Shown piece after piece: positions 32,986-41,862 of a stretch of 64,000 bases of DNA (position 1 is its first letter; every line of letters starts with the position of its first letter). Position numbers and translations under genes: made by a program. The stretch comes from Bacillota bacterium (GTDB lineage Bacteria; Bacillota; Clostridia; Acetivibrionales; DSM-1351). The notes beneath the pieces were generated by a model. It ran no database searches and had not been told where the DNA came from. It saw only the letters and a list, made by a program, of their open reading frames with translations. The stretch covers positions 310,001-374,000 of the forward strand of contig JAEYHZ010000014.1 in NCBI GenBank assembly GCA_023409265.1, in the 5' to 3' direction.

Positions 32986-34869
32986 CTTGCCTTTCCTTGG
33001 TCCCGGCTTCGGCTTGCGTTCCCAGGGTTTCAGGTTTTTTGGTGGCTTGCCGACAAACTTGATTTTGCCGGGTTTTCCATCCTTAATGTCTTTGTCAAAA
33101 TTACCCTTCCGGTCTTTGCTGTCCTTCCAGTCTTTGTTTTCCTTCCGGTCTTTGTTGTCCTTCCAGTCTTTGCTGCCTTTTCTATCTTTACTGAAGCCGG
33201 CACCCTTTTTATCGTCACGACCAAATTTAGACCCGAACTTGTCGCCATCTTTTTTGAACTTTGAGCCTGACTTTTCGTCGCGTCCGAATTTTGAGCCTGA
33301 CTTTTCCCCATCCTTCTTAAACCTTGAGCCGGGCTTTTCGTCACGGCCAGATTTTGAGCCAAACCTGTCGCCATCTTTCTTGAACCCTGTTCCCGGCTTT
33401 TCATCACGGCTAAACTTACCATCCGGCTTACCCCCGATTTTAAACCTGGTACCTTTGAAGGACGGTTTTCCGCCATCCTTGCCAGACCATTTTCCAGCTC
33501 CATCCCTGTCCTCATTTTTATATCTGGAAACTGTTTTATCCTTATCATGGGGTTTGTACTTTCTTTCAGGTCTGCTATCCCTATCAGACTTTTTTACCCA
33601 TCTATCATCGTGGGAATGTTTCTTTACAGTTTTGTCATTATTCTGCTCTTTTTCAAGAACGGCTTTATTCTCTCTTCTGTACTTTGGAGGTGTATATTCA
33701 CTGGTAGTGTCGAACTTTTTCTTTTCCTTTCTATACTCCACGATAACCCCGTTGTACATTGACTTTGGAATAACAGAAATCCTTAATTCCTTTTCGAACT
33801 GTTTTATAAAAGGAATTTCCTGTTCAGTAACAATAGAAATAGCCATGCCCTGGTTTCCGTTTCTTCCTGTCCTTCCAGCCCTGTGTAAATAGTCCATTGA
33901 ACGTTCCGGAATATTAACATTAAAAATATGGGTTACGCCTTCAATATCAAGGCCCCTTGCTGCAATATCAGAAGCAATAAGAAGCTGAAGTCTGCCTGAC
34001 TTAAAATCGTCCATGGTCTTCTTTCTGTCACTTTTTATATTGGAACCATGAAGTCCATCAGCTCTTAATTTATGGAACTTAAGCTTTTCCGTAGCTTCCA
34101 GAATATCCTCTGCATTTCCAAAGAAGGCTATTGCCCTGGGAGGATTTATTATTCTTACAAGCTTACGCAGTACTTCGAGCTTATCACGCTGCTCAGCAAC
34201 AAAGTATATATGGTCAATTGTTTCCGGAACCTCTATGGCTGTTTTGCTTTTAATCACCTGAGGTTCTTTCATAAGCTGTTTTGCTCGTTCAATTGTCCTG
34301 GCAGACATTGATGCAGAGCACATCACAAGCTGTCTCTCCTTAAGGGTTGACTTTATAACAGCCTTAATGCTCTCAATATTGTTATCATCCAAAAGTCTGT
34401 CTGCCTCATCAATTATTATTGTTTTTATAGTATGAGCAGATATCTTCTTTTTCTGAATCAGCTCAAGTATTCTTCCGGCAGTTCCCACAATAATATGCGG
34501 CTTGGTTCTGAGCTTATCCACCTGCCTTGTAATATTTACATCCCCAATTACGGGTGTTGACGTTGCTTTAAAATCCGAATTAAGAGAAAGCATTTCAATT
34601 ACTCTGATTACCTGTATTGCAAGCTCATGCGTGGGCACAAGAACAATCGCCTGCATTTCCTTCTTTTCAGTTTCCAGCTTTTGAAAAAGCGGAAGAAGGT
34701 ATGCCAGGGTCTTACCCGTACCGGTCTCTGACTGGAAAATAAGGTCCTTGCTTTGCTGTGCAGCCGGTATTACCAACTGTTGTATTTCTGTAGGTACTGT
34801 AATCTCTGACAGTTTTAGTGCTTCCACAAGCGACTTGTTTAAGTTCATTTGTTCAAATGTTCGTTCCAT
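32983..34869 (-). CDS. DEAD-box RNA helicase with long basic repeat tail
   Basis: 628 residues. Helicase core (1-370): Q motif, SETGTGKT, PTHELAIQV, DEAD (IIIDEADRLLDD), SAS (in place of SAT), then domain 2 with RGLDIEGVTHIFN and HRAGRTGRNG. From about 400 the protein is charged, and from about 470 consists of degenerate repeats (GSKFGRDEKSGSKFKKDGD) ending in Lys/Trp/Asp-rich DWKDNKDRK. Basic tails of this kind tether helicases to RNA; likely role in ribosome assembly or cold adaptation. Confidence 0.93.
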   Translation of the reverse strand: MERTFEQMNLNKSLVEALKLSEITVPTEIQQLVIPAAQQSKDLIFQSETGTGKTLAYLLPLFQKLETEKKEMQAIVLVPTHELAIQVIRVIEMLSLNSDFKATSTPVIGDVNITRQVDKLRTKPHIIVGTAGRILELIQKKKISAHTIKTIIIDEADRLLDDNNIESIKAVIKSTLKERQLVMCSASMSARTIERAKQLMKEPQVIKSKTAIEVPETIDHIYFVAEQRDKLEVLRKLVRIINPPRAIAFFGNAEDILEATEKLKFHKLRADGLHGSNIKSDRKKTMDDFKSGRLQLLIASDIAARGLDIEGVTHIFNVNIPERSMDYLHRAGRTGRNGNQGMAISIVTEQEIPFIKQFEKELRISVIPKSMYNGVIVEYRKEKKKFDTTSEYTPPKYRRENKAVLEKEQNNDKTVKKHSHDDRWVKKSDRDSRPERKYKPHDKDKTVSRYKNEDRDGAGKWSGKDGGKPSFKGTRFKIGGKPDGKFSRDEKPGTGFKKDGDRFGSKSGRDEKPGSRFKKDGEKSGSKFGRDEKSGSKFKKDGDKFGSKFGRDDKKGAGFSKDRKGSKDWKDNKDRKENKDWKDSKDRKGNFDKDIKDGKPGKIKFVGKPPKNLKPWERKPKPGPRKGK

Positions 34870-34898
34870 TTGTTCTCCTTTTGTGTTGCTTTATATTT

Positions 34899-35171
34899 AC
34901 CCTCTATTGACAAAGTACAACACGCCTCACGCCGGCTATTTTGCCACTTTTCTTTGTTGTCGTCCTTGCCTTGCATCAGCAAGGCTGCGTCATCCGCCTC
35001 GAAAACTGCCAAAATATCTCGGCGTGAGGTCGGAGATTTTTGAGCGAGTGAATTTGGCTTGTGGCAAGGCGAAGACGCGAAGGAAGGCTTTGTGCCTTAC
35101 AAGCGGCTTCAACGCAGCCGCAGGGTAAATTCGCCGCTCAAAAACGTATTGTACATTGTTAATAGAGGGTA
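34899..35171. mobile_element. MITE-like element, 273 bp, 23-bp inverted ends
   Basis: Left end TACCCTCTATTGACAAAGTA (34899 on) and right end, reverse complement TACCCTCTATTAACAATGTA, match at 21 of 23 positions; both ends carry TA, as TA-target elements do. Inside are two further long hairpins: CCTCACGCC...TATTTTG.CA.TTTTC with its complement (34926-35029), and TTTTTGAGCG.GTGAATTT with its complement (35036-35146). No ORF. GC content is clearly above its surroundings. Confidence 0.75.
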
Positions 35172-35352
35172 TGCATGATTAAATAATACCTTTCCATTTT
35201 ACACTGCTGTTTCCCACCTTAAAACGTAGTTCTATTATTTATACTTTATTATCTCATAGCAAGCATGTACCGTAAGCTATATTTAAAAAACTCCTGGTTA
35301 ATATATTTAATCAAACTGAGTTTAATTTTAACCATACCTAAGCAATGTTAGT

Positions 35353-35456
35353 ATAACGCATAGGTTCAGATAAAATTTGTCGGTTGTAGAAAAATTTTAT
35401 TCCTCTTCGCGTTTCAACGAGGCAAAGGTTTCCGCAATGTGTCATGAAAGGAAACT
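35353..35456 (+). repeat. Two-hairpin dispersed repeat, copy D
   Basis: ATAACGCATAGGTTCAGATA, a diverged AAAATTT...GTAGAAAAATTTT hairpin, GCGTTTCAACGAGGCAAAGG, then a short cargo hairpin GGTTTCC...GGAAACT. It ends about 10 bases from the ABC-F stop codon and is opposite to that gene, the same arrangement as copy B. Confidence 0.65.
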
Positions 35457-35466
35457 AATTTTGCTG

Positions 35467-37446
35467 TTAATTTTTACCCTTGCTTTTCTCAATCTTATCG
35501 GCCAATTCGTAGAGGTAGGCCCAACGCTCCACCAGATAATCAAGCTCTTCCTCCAGCTTCTTCTGCTGTACTAATAGTTCCTGGAGCTTTTCAAAATTAC
35601 TTGAAGCCTGATCAATTTCATGCTTGATTTCTTCAATAGCGCTTTCCTGATTTGCTATCTTATCATCTATCTCTTCAAACTCTTTTTGTTCCTTAAAAGT
35701 AAACTTCAGCGGTCTTTCCTTTTGCCCTCTCCCTGACGGGCTTTCTGTATCTGCCTGTCCGCTGCCTTTATTGTCTTCATTCTTTAAGGACGGACCGCCG
35801 GCTTCTTTCCTCCTTGCTCCACTACTTATCTGCTGCTCATTCTGCAGCTGCTCCCGTTCATATGCTTCCTTATAATCAGAATAATTACCTGCATATTTGT
35901 TAATGTACCCATTACCTTCAAAGGAAAAAATACGTTCCGCAATTCTGTCAAGGAAGTATCTGTCGTGAGATACGGTTATGACTGCACCAGGAAACTCATC
36001 CAGATAATTTTCAAGGATGGTAAGGGTTTGAATATCCAGGTCATTTGTAGGCTCGTCCAACAGCAGGATATTCGGTGCTCCCATAAGTATGCTCAATAGA
36101 TAAAGCCGCCTCTTTTCTCCCCCTGAAAGCTTAGCAATGGGCGTCCACTGAACACCGGGCGGGAATAGAAACCTTTCAAGCATCTGGGAAGCACTAATGC
36201 TCCCTTTTCTGGTTTCTATCTGCTCAGCCACATTCCTTATATATTCAATGACCCTCAGATTCTGATCCATATCAACATTTTCCTGGGTAAAGAAGCCTAT
36301 CTTAACGGTTTCCCCAATTTCAACACTGCCCCTGTCTGGTTCTATTTCCCCAGAAATAATTCCAAGCAGTGTTGACTTACCCATTCCATTAGGTCCCACA
36401 ATACCGATTCTGTCATCTCTAAGCATTATATAGCTGAAATCTTTTATAAGAACATTATCGCCGTAGGCTTTTTCTATATTTTCAATTTCAATAATCTTTC
36501 TTCCCAGCCTTGAGGAACCAACCTGCACTTCAATGGTTTCCTCCTGCTTCGGGGCATCAATGTCCTGAAGTTTTTCAAATCTCTCAATTCTGGCCTTTTG
36601 CTTTGTGGAACGAGCCTGAGCACCTCTCCTGATCCATTCCAGCTCACTACGCAAAAGACTCTGGCGTTTTCTTTCAGAGGCTTGCTCCAGTTCTTCACGC
36701 TCAGCTTTCATTTCAAGGAATTTGCTGTAATTTGCCTGATAGCTGTACAGTTTACCGTTATCAAGCTCTATAATCCTATTAGCTACTCTCTCAAGAAAAT
36801 ATCTGTCGTGTGTAACCATAAGAAGAGCACCTTTTCTTGAGTTAAGATACTTTTCAAGCCAGTTTACAGAATCATTGTCAATGTGATTTGTAGGCTCATC
36901 CATTATGAGCAGCTCAGTTGGGTTTATCAATGCCCCGGCCATAGCTATACGTTTTCTCTGCCCCCCTGAAAGTTTTGCCACATCGGCGTCAAAGTCCTCT
37001 ATCCCAAGCTTTGTAAGTATGGTTTTTGCTTCACTTTCCAGAGTCCAGGCATTCATGGCATCCATTTGCTGCATCAGCTCAAGCAATCTCTTCTCCAAAT
37101 GCTTGTCTTCAGGGTCTTCCCCTGACTTATTTATAACATGCTCATACTCCCGGAGAAGCTGCATTATTGGGGAATGGCCGTTAAAAACCTGCTGAAGTAC
37201 GGTTGTACCCGGCACAAAATACGGATTTTGTTCAAGATAACCCACTCTAACGCTGTTTGCTTTAATTATTCTTCCCGTATCGGGTACTTCCACACCTGCA
37301 AGCACCTTGAGCAGAGTACTTTTACCTGTACCGTTGATACCGATAAGACCTATTTTGTCTGTATCCCCAATTCCCAATGATATATCATTAAACAGTATTT
37401 TTTCGCTGTAACTTTTAGAAATGCCTTCTGCGGATAAAATGTTCAA
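35467..37446 (-). CDS. ABC-F family ATPase (Uup-like)
   Basis: 659 residues, no membrane segments. Two nucleotide-binding domains: Walker A GINGTGKS and GPNGMGKS, signatures LSGGQRKR and LSGGEKRR, Walker B LLIMDEPTNH and LLLDEPTNDLD. A charged linker between them and a C-terminal coiled coil of about 90 residues match Uup/YfmR. Such proteins bind the ribosome and relieve stalling or give antibiotic protection. Followed by repeat copy D instead of a normal terminator. Confidence 0.93.
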   Translation of the reverse strand: MNILSAEGISKSYSEKILFNDISLGIGDTDKIGLIGINGTGKSTLLKVLAGVEVPDTGRIIKANSVRVGYLEQNPYFVPGTTVLQQVFNGHSPIMQLLREYEHVINKSGEDPEDKHLEKRLLELMQQMDAMNAWTLESEAKTILTKLGIEDFDADVAKLSGGQRKRIAMAGALINPTELLIMDEPTNHIDNDSVNWLEKYLNSRKGALLMVTHDRYFLERVANRIIELDNGKLYSYQANYSKFLEMKAEREELEQASERKRQSLLRSELEWIRRGAQARSTKQKARIERFEKLQDIDAPKQEETIEVQVGSSRLGRKIIEIENIEKAYGDNVLIKDFSYIMLRDDRIGIVGPNGMGKSTLLGIISGEIEPDRGSVEIGETVKIGFFTQENVDMDQNLRVIEYIRNVAEQIETRKGSISASQMLERFLFPPGVQWTPIAKLSGGEKRRLYLLSILMGAPNILLLDEPTNDLDIQTLTILENYLDEFPGAVITVSHDRYFLDRIAERIFSFEGNGYINKYAGNYSDYKEAYEREQLQNEQQISSGARRKEAGGPSLKNEDNKGSGQADTESPSGRGQKERPLKFTFKEQKEFEEIDDKIANQESAIEEIKHEIDQASSNFEKLQELLVQQKKLEEELDYLVERWAYLYELADKIEKSKGKN

Positions 37447-37653
37447 TTACAATTCTCCTTCGTTTAATTGCTTAAGCGTATTACTTACCAAGCCCATACT
37501 TACTTTTAATTACAAATTGTCTAAAATATTTAACTTAAATATCTATCTTTATGTTACTCTGAATTCTAATGAAAAGAGTTACCTGATTTATTATACCATT
37601 TTAATGCAAAGGAAAATACCTGATAATATGAAGTGTTTTCTGAACCCATTGGG

Positions 37654-38529
37654 TCAGGTTCTTTTGTGCCGGACTGCGTACCCACACTTTTTACACAGGT
37701 CTTCTACTGCAGTCCGGGCAGTAAAGCCTTCATATATACTTACGGCTCTAGCTGAATTAAGAATATCCTCTAAAGGCTGCTCAAACAAATTGCCTAAGGG
37801 TATATTTCCATCACTGTCCAGACAGCAGGGAACTACAGTACCGTCTACAAGCACTCCAAACTGATCCCTTAGCCCATAGCAAAACACGTCGTCATCGATG
37901 TCGGCTCTTTCTATATCGGGCCACTCAAACTTTTGCGCCAAGTGCAGGAACACTTTGTCGGCAAGTTTGATGTTTTGGCGCAGCAGGAGCTCTTTTTGAA
38001 GGTCAATGTCAAGCTTGAATTCCTCTTCCAGCTTTTTAATAATATTAACATTAAGGCTGTTGCTTGCCTTTATTCCTTCACTCTCAGCATTCCAAAGCCG
38101 GAGTTCACAGATTATGCCCTTCTGGCCGGCCTCCCTTACAAAATCAAAAGTCTCATTTAAATAATGTTCCAACGATATTTTTGTCAGGTTTGCTTCATAG
38201 CTGTGAAGTGAGATGCTGACTTTACGCAGCGCCGGAGCTTGTATTAATAATTGCCTGTGTTTCTCCAGTAAAGTCCCGTTGGTGGTTATATTAACCTTCA
38301 AACCAAATTCGCTGCAAATACTAAAAAAGCCCTCAATATCAGGGTTTAACAAGGGTTCACCCATCAGGTGAAAATAGACATAGTCGGTGAAGGGTCTGAT
38401 TTCACTGATTATATGAAGGAATTCTCCAGTATTCAAATATTTCAATTCCCTGTTGGTATCAGGGCAAAAATCACATTTGAGGTTGCAGATATTTGTTATT
38501 TCAACATATACCTTTTTATATTTTTTCAT
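37654..38529 (-). CDS. Radical SAM protein with SPASM domain
   Basis: 291 residues from ATG 38529. Radical SAM CxxxCxxC is CNLKCDFC near residue 13; C-terminal SPASM cysteines include VPCCLDSDG and LCKKCG. SPASM enzymes carry additional 4Fe-4S clusters and modify peptides or small molecules; no partner peptide gene is visible beside it. Possibly a general clostridial protein rather than part of a peptide system. Confidence 0.9.
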   Translation of the reverse strand: MKKYKKVYVEITNICNLKCDFCPDTNRELKYLNTGEFLHIISEIRPFTDYVYFHLMGEPLLNPDIEGFFSICSEFGLKVNITTNGTLLEKHRQLLIQAPALRKVSISLHSYEANLTKISLEHYLNETFDFVREAGQKGIICELRLWNAESEGIKASNSLNVNIIKKLEEEFKLDIDLQKELLLRQNIKLADKVFLHLAQKFEWPDIERADIDDDVFCYGLRDQFGVLVDGTVVPCCLDSDGNIPLGNLFEQPLEDILNSARAVSIYEGFTARTAVEDLCKKCGYAVRHKRT

Positions 38530-38607
38530 TATATGCACCTGTTTTTACTTAAAAGTTAATGAGAAGTGTATAATCTATTACTATTATTCCAGGTATACCT
38601 GACTTAA

Positions 38608-38645
38608 ATCATAAATCCCGATAAGAACTTGCAACTTATCGGGAT
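38608..38645 (-). terminator. Terminator of the coiled-coil gene
   Basis: Perfect 11-bp stem ATCCCGATAAG / CTTATCGGGAT, followed on the minus strand by TTTATGATTT. Confidence 0.65.
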
Positions 38646-38688
38646 ATCACATACGAGGCAATATTTTGTATTTCAAGAATATCTTTGT

Positions 38689-38815
38689 CTATTTAGCTGC
38701 CTTAATTACTTTTATTTCAATGTCGTGCCTGTCAACCTTCAATGAAAGGATGTCTATTTTATTCTCGATAATATCAAGCCGGTGATTTACCTCATCTCTT
38801 GTTTCAAGCAAAAGA
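38689..38815 (-). pseudogene. Out-of-frame 3' part of the coiled-coil gene
   Basis: Directly after the stop of the coiled-coil ORF a different frame continues for about 40 codons with matching heptad character (FDLLLETRDEVNHRLDIIEN..., ...VIKAAK) to a TAG at 38689 and the terminator. One extra base near AAAAGGATATTTG explains the break. Confidence 0.6.
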
Positions 38816-39142
38816 TCAAATATCCTTTTCAACCTTCAATGCCAACTTGGCTACTGAACCCTCCAAGGTGGTTATTCTGTCTGTCAGGTTTGATACAGAA
38901 CCCTCCAAGGTCGTTACTCTGCCTGTCAGGTTTGATACAGAACCCTCTAAAGTCGTTACTTTGTCCGTCAGGGCTGACACTGACCCCTCCAAGGTCGTTA
39001 TTCTGTCTGTCAGGTTTGATACAGAACCCTCCAAGGCAGTTACTCTGTCTGAGAGGTTAGCGATATCACTTCTAACTTCTTTGAACTGAGATGTAAAATC
39101 AGCATACATTCTGGTCAATAATTCAAATGTTTCATCTGCCAT
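38816..39142 (-). CDS. Coiled-coil repeat protein, frameshifted at its C-terminus
   Basis: 108 residues. After an N-terminal MADETFELLTRMYADFTSQF the protein consists of 14-residue repeats 'SNLTDRITTLEGSV', an ideal trimeric-type coiled coil. The frame stops at 38816 within what looks like a continuing coiled coil; the rest is found in another frame (38689-38815). The intact gene would encode about 150 residues. Cytoplasmic; relatives in clostridia are unnamed. Confidence 0.7.
   Translation of the reverse strand: MADETFELLTRMYADFTSQFKEVRSDIANLSDRVTALEGSVSNLTDRITTLEGSVSALTDKVTTLEGSVSNLTGRVTTLEGSVSNLTDRITTLEGSVAKLALKVEKDI
38850..39058. repeat. 42-bp coding tandem repeats
   Basis: About five copies of a 42-bp unit (core TCTGTCAGGTTTGATACAGA on the plus strand). 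Because 42 is divisible by three, copy-number change would lengthen or shorten the coiled coil without breaking the frame. Confidence 0.75.
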
Positions 39143-39218
39143 TTTCCATCACGCTCCTTTCTAGATATTATATCATATATTTAAATAGTAAACAAAAACT
39201 GTTAGTAAAAAATCTCTG

Positions 39219-39273
39219 TTGACATTCTGAATATCGTTTTATATAATTCAATTGTATTCAATTTAATTATATA
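39219..39273 (+). promoter_or_regulatory. Promoter and OhrR-type operator of the peroxidase operon
   Basis: TTGACA (39219-39224), 17-bp spacer, TATAAT (39242-39247): a consensus sigma-A promoter. A 34-bp palindrome (39240-39273) with two mismatched pairs, built from TATAATT.AATTG.A arms, covers the -10 and resembles the Bacillus ohrA operator (repeated AATTGTA/TACAATT). Confidence 0.8.
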
Positions 39274-39303
39274 AAACTTTGTGGTGATCGAGAGGATATC
39301 ATT

Positions 39304-39849
39304 ATGAATATTTACGATTTTAATATTAAAGATTCACAGAAAAATACAGTATCAATGGAGCAATACAGAGGAAAGGTTTTACTTATAGTTAATACCGCAA
39401 CAGGTTGCGGCTTCACCCCGCAATATGATGGGCTGCAACATCTTTATGAAAAATATAAGGATAAGGGCTTTGAAATTTTGGATTTTCCATGTAATCAATT
39501 CCTTAATCAGGCTCCGGGAACAGATGAAGAAATAGTTGATTTCTGTCAGACAAAATTTGGTGTAACCTTCAAAACTTTTGCAAAGATAGATGTAAACGGT
39601 AATAGCGCCGAGCCGTTATACACATTTTTAAAATCTCAGACACCTAAGGAGATGGAAAGTGATGAAGTTTCAGGTTTTAAGAAAACTATTGCAGGGTTGA
39701 CTCGAAACGTATTTGGAACTAATATTAAATGGAACTTTACAAAATTTCTGGTCGATGGTGACGGAAACGTAATAGCAAGATATGCACCAACACATAAACC
39801 GGAAGATATTGAATCAAAAATTGTTTCTTTACTTGAAGGGGGACATTAA
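39304..39849 (+). CDS. Glutathione peroxidase family thiol peroxidase
   Basis: 181 residues. Peroxidatic Cys35 in ATGCGFT (a plain Cys, no selenocysteine), the Gln of FPCNQF and the Trp of KWNFTKF complete the catalytic set. Bacterial Cys-type enzymes usually use thioredoxin rather than glutathione. First gene of a three-gene operon with a TSCPD protein and an OhrR-like regulator. Confidence 0.95.
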   Translation: MNIYDFNIKDSQKNTVSMEQYRGKVLLIVNTATGCGFTPQYDGLQHLYEKYKDKGFEILDFPCNQFLNQAPGTDEEIVDFCQTKFGVTFKTFAKIDVNGNSAEPLYTFLKSQTPKEMESDEVSGFKKTIAGLTRNVFGTNIKWNFTKFLVDGDGNVIARYAPTHKPEDIESKIVSLLEGGH

Positions 39850-39850
39850 T

Positions 39851-40114
39851 ATGTCATATGAATTTTATCCGGACGGAGTATGTCCAATACAAATCTCCTT
39901 TGATCTGGATGGGAATGTTGTAAAAAATGTGGTTTTTACAGGTGGTTGTGACGGAAATTTAAAAGCTATAAGCAGGGTAGTGGAAGGAATGACAGTGGAA
40001 CAGATAGAAGATTTCTTCCGTGGAATTCAATGTGGACGCAAAACCAGCTCATGCTCAGACCAATTGGCAATTGCTGTTAGAGAGGCCTACAACAATGCAT
40101 CGGAAAGTGTCTGA
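39851..40114 (+). CDS. TSCPD-domain protein (TIGR03905-like)
   Basis: 87 residues from ATG 39851, preceded by GGGGGACATTAAT; it starts one base after the peroxidase stop. Cys residues in DGVCPIQI, TGGCDGN, IQCGRKTSSCSDQ match the short TSCPD family, related to the C-terminal zinc-like domain of ribonucleotide reductases. Function unknown; tight coupling to a peroxidase gene suggests a thiol or metal role. Confidence 0.88.
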   Translation: MSYEFYPDGVCPIQISFDLDGNVVKNVVFTGGCDGNLKAISRVVEGMTVEQIEDFFRGIQCGRKTSSCSDQLAIAVREAYNNASESV

Positions 40115-40194
40115 TGAGGTTTTGCAAAGTAAATTGCATGTTAAAATAATATCTGTGTTAAAATAAGAAAAAGTAGTCGGCTCAGGAGGTTATA

Positions 40195-40620
40195 ATGAAT
40201 TATGATATGTTAAAATTGGAAAATCAGTTATGTTTCCCTTTATATGCCTGTTCAAAAGAAATCATACGAAAATATAAACCATACCTGGATCCTTTAGGCT
40301 TAACCTATACCCAGTATATAACCTTGATGGCCTTATGGGAGGAAGACAACGTAACTGTTAAATCTCTGGGCGAGAAGCTTTATCTGGACTCCGGTACACT
40401 AACTCCATTGCTTAAAAAGATGGAAGGACAAAACCTGATAAAGAGAGTCCGAAGTGCAGATGACGAAAGAAATGTATATATTACGCTGACGGAGGAAGGT
40501 CATTTACTTAAGGATAAAGCCTTATCAGTACCTGAGAATATCGGTAAATGTATCTCTTTATCCCGCGAAGAAGCTGTTTTCTTACACCAAACGCTTCACA
40601 AAATCTTAAAACAAATGTAG
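40195..40620 (+). CDS. ohrR: OhrR-like MarR family peroxide sensor
   Basis: 141 residues, winged helix-turn-helix. The N-terminus (NQLCFPLYACSKEI) places Cys13 at the reactive position of Bacillus OhrR, and the rest matches it closely (YLDSGTLTPLLKKME, DDERNVYITLTEEG). Oxidised by organic hydroperoxides it would release the operator at 39240-39273. Encoded 80 bases behind the genes it should control. AGGAGG precedes the ATG. Confidence 0.9.
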   Translation: MNYDMLKLENQLCFPLYACSKEIIRKYKPYLDPLGLTYTQYITLMALWEEDNVTVKSLGEKLYLDSGTLTPLLKKMEGQNLIKRVRSADDERNVYITLTEEGHLLKDKALSVPENIGKCISLSREEAVFLHQTLHKILKQM

Positions 40621-40631
40621 CTATCAGTCTT

Positions 40632-41330
40632 TTACCTCCTGACCAGTTTTGCTCCAGCAAAGCTGGTTAAACTTATTTTTCTGTGTGAAAGCAGCCCTGT
40701 TACTTCTAAATCCTTTAATACAGCGAGGGTATAGGTTCCATTCTCAAAATTATTAGTTTTTGCATTATTATTAACATATATTTCGCCATCTCCAGAATAA
40801 GGCCAGCATTCAAGTAAAACCTTATTTACCCGGCTTTCCAGAAGCTGGGGATCACCCAATTCACCTTGAATTAATGGCTGGTTCAAAACCTTAATGGTAT
40901 ATTTGAGTTTTGCATTACTGGAGAAAGTAGTACATAAAAGTAAATTATTATTTATATTTAAATCTAATGCTTTGATGTTGTTATAAAAAACCGAGAGGAA
41001 TATTTTTTCTGCTTCATCAATATTTATCTCAACATCCTCTATTAGCTTTTTTCCTGTAGCATCTGAAAATCCCTCTGCAATACCATCTGCACTTTTGATT
41101 GGATTTACTTGTTGCGAAGCAGCAGTTACCGCGTAATCCAATGCTTTAGATATCTCATTCCGCTTATATGTATAAATAGAATAGTCAGCTAGATTTAAAA
41201 GAATAACGACTATCAATAGCATTGCTGCTAATCCGATAAATAATGTTCCCATTCCTCCCCCCGTTTCATTTTTAATGAATTTAACAAACCTAAAAAATGT
41301 AATCTTTTTAATGATATTGAGTGCATTCAT
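40632..41330 (-). CDS. TadG/TadE-like pilus protein
   Basis: 232 residues from ATG 41330, ten bases after the stop of the upstream gene; the frame is open to 41510 but overlaps that gene. One N-terminal membrane segment (GTLFIGLAAMLLIVVILLNLADYSIY) preceded by a TadE-like 'ETGGGMGTLF' stretch, then an extracellular beta-rich region. Last gene of the pilus locus; probably a minor pseudopilin or envelope-spanning assembly protein. No strong RBS, so translation may be coupled. Confidence 0.7.
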   Translation of the reverse strand: MNALNIIKKITFFRFVKFIKNETGGGMGTLFIGLAAMLLIVVILLNLADYSIYTYKRNEISKALDYAVTAASQQVNPIKSADGIAEGFSDATGKKLIEDVEINIDEAEKIFLSVFYNNIKALDLNINNNLLLCTTFSSNAKLKYTIKVLNQPLIQGELGDPQLLESRVNKVLLECWPYSGDGEIYVNNNAKTNNFENGTYTLAVLKDLEVTGLLSHRKISLTSFAGAKLVRR

Positions 41331-41340
41331 GAACTTGGCT

Positions 41341-41787
41341 CTATTCAATATCTTGCTTTTTTTCGATTCTACAGGTAGCTTTCGCCTTGTAAAATAGTTT
41401 AGGCCTTCCATCAGCAGAGCCTCCCTCCATTCTGGATAGTGTGCTCTCGTTTTTTGACTGTACCAGAATACTGAATATTTCTCCTCTATTAAGAATCTGT
41501 CCTGCAACATACGGCCTTAGACTGCTTATTGACCCATCAGACTCAATCGAGCCGCACTCAACAATAATGCTTCCATTTTCAAAATCCCCCAGTTGACTTA
41601 GTTTACTGGCCAGCTCCTCTTTATCCCCGGCGGTCATGACCCCTGTAATCATTACCTTATGAGCGGTTGAATCAATTGTGTTTTTAATATATCTCTGTTT
41701 TGTATCAAACTCGTAGAGTGACATTGTCTTAAATAACAGTATAGCTATTATGGGCAAAATAATTATAAAAGCATAGATCTTATTCAT
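41341..41787 (-). CDS. Pilus-locus membrane protein (DUF4320-like)
   Basis: 148 residues: a membrane segment at 5-22, a short heptad-like stretch (YIKNTIDSTAHKVMITG) and an outside domain. The arrangement resembles DUF4320/TadE-like minor pilins of clostridial Tad loci; family assignment is by pattern only. Preceded by AGGTTTC near its ATG, overlapping the TadG-like frame at its 3' end. Confidence 0.65.
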   Translation of the reverse strand: MNKIYAFIIILPIIAILLFKTMSLYEFDTKQRYIKNTIDSTAHKVMITGVMTAGDKEELASKLSQLGDFENGSIIVECGSIESDGSISSLRPYVAGQILNRGEIFSILVQSKNESTLSRMEGGSADGRPKLFYKAKATCRIEKKQDIE

Positions 41788-41862
41788 GAAACCTCCAACC
41801 GGTTTTTAAACTTTCTAAATCCTGTTACTTATAAATAGATAATAATAAGAAGATAAAAAAGT

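Noticed and set aside
32801..33892. 363-codon plus-strand open frame rich in Phe, Leu, Ser and Pro
   Set aside because: It is the mirror of the low-complexity Lys/Asp/Gly repeats of the DEAD-box helicase; the helicase frame has clear family motifs and this one has none.
38850..39058. 42-bp repeats considered as a CRISPR or intergenic repeat
   Set aside because: The repeats have no unique spacers and code for a regular 14-residue coiled-coil heptad pair.
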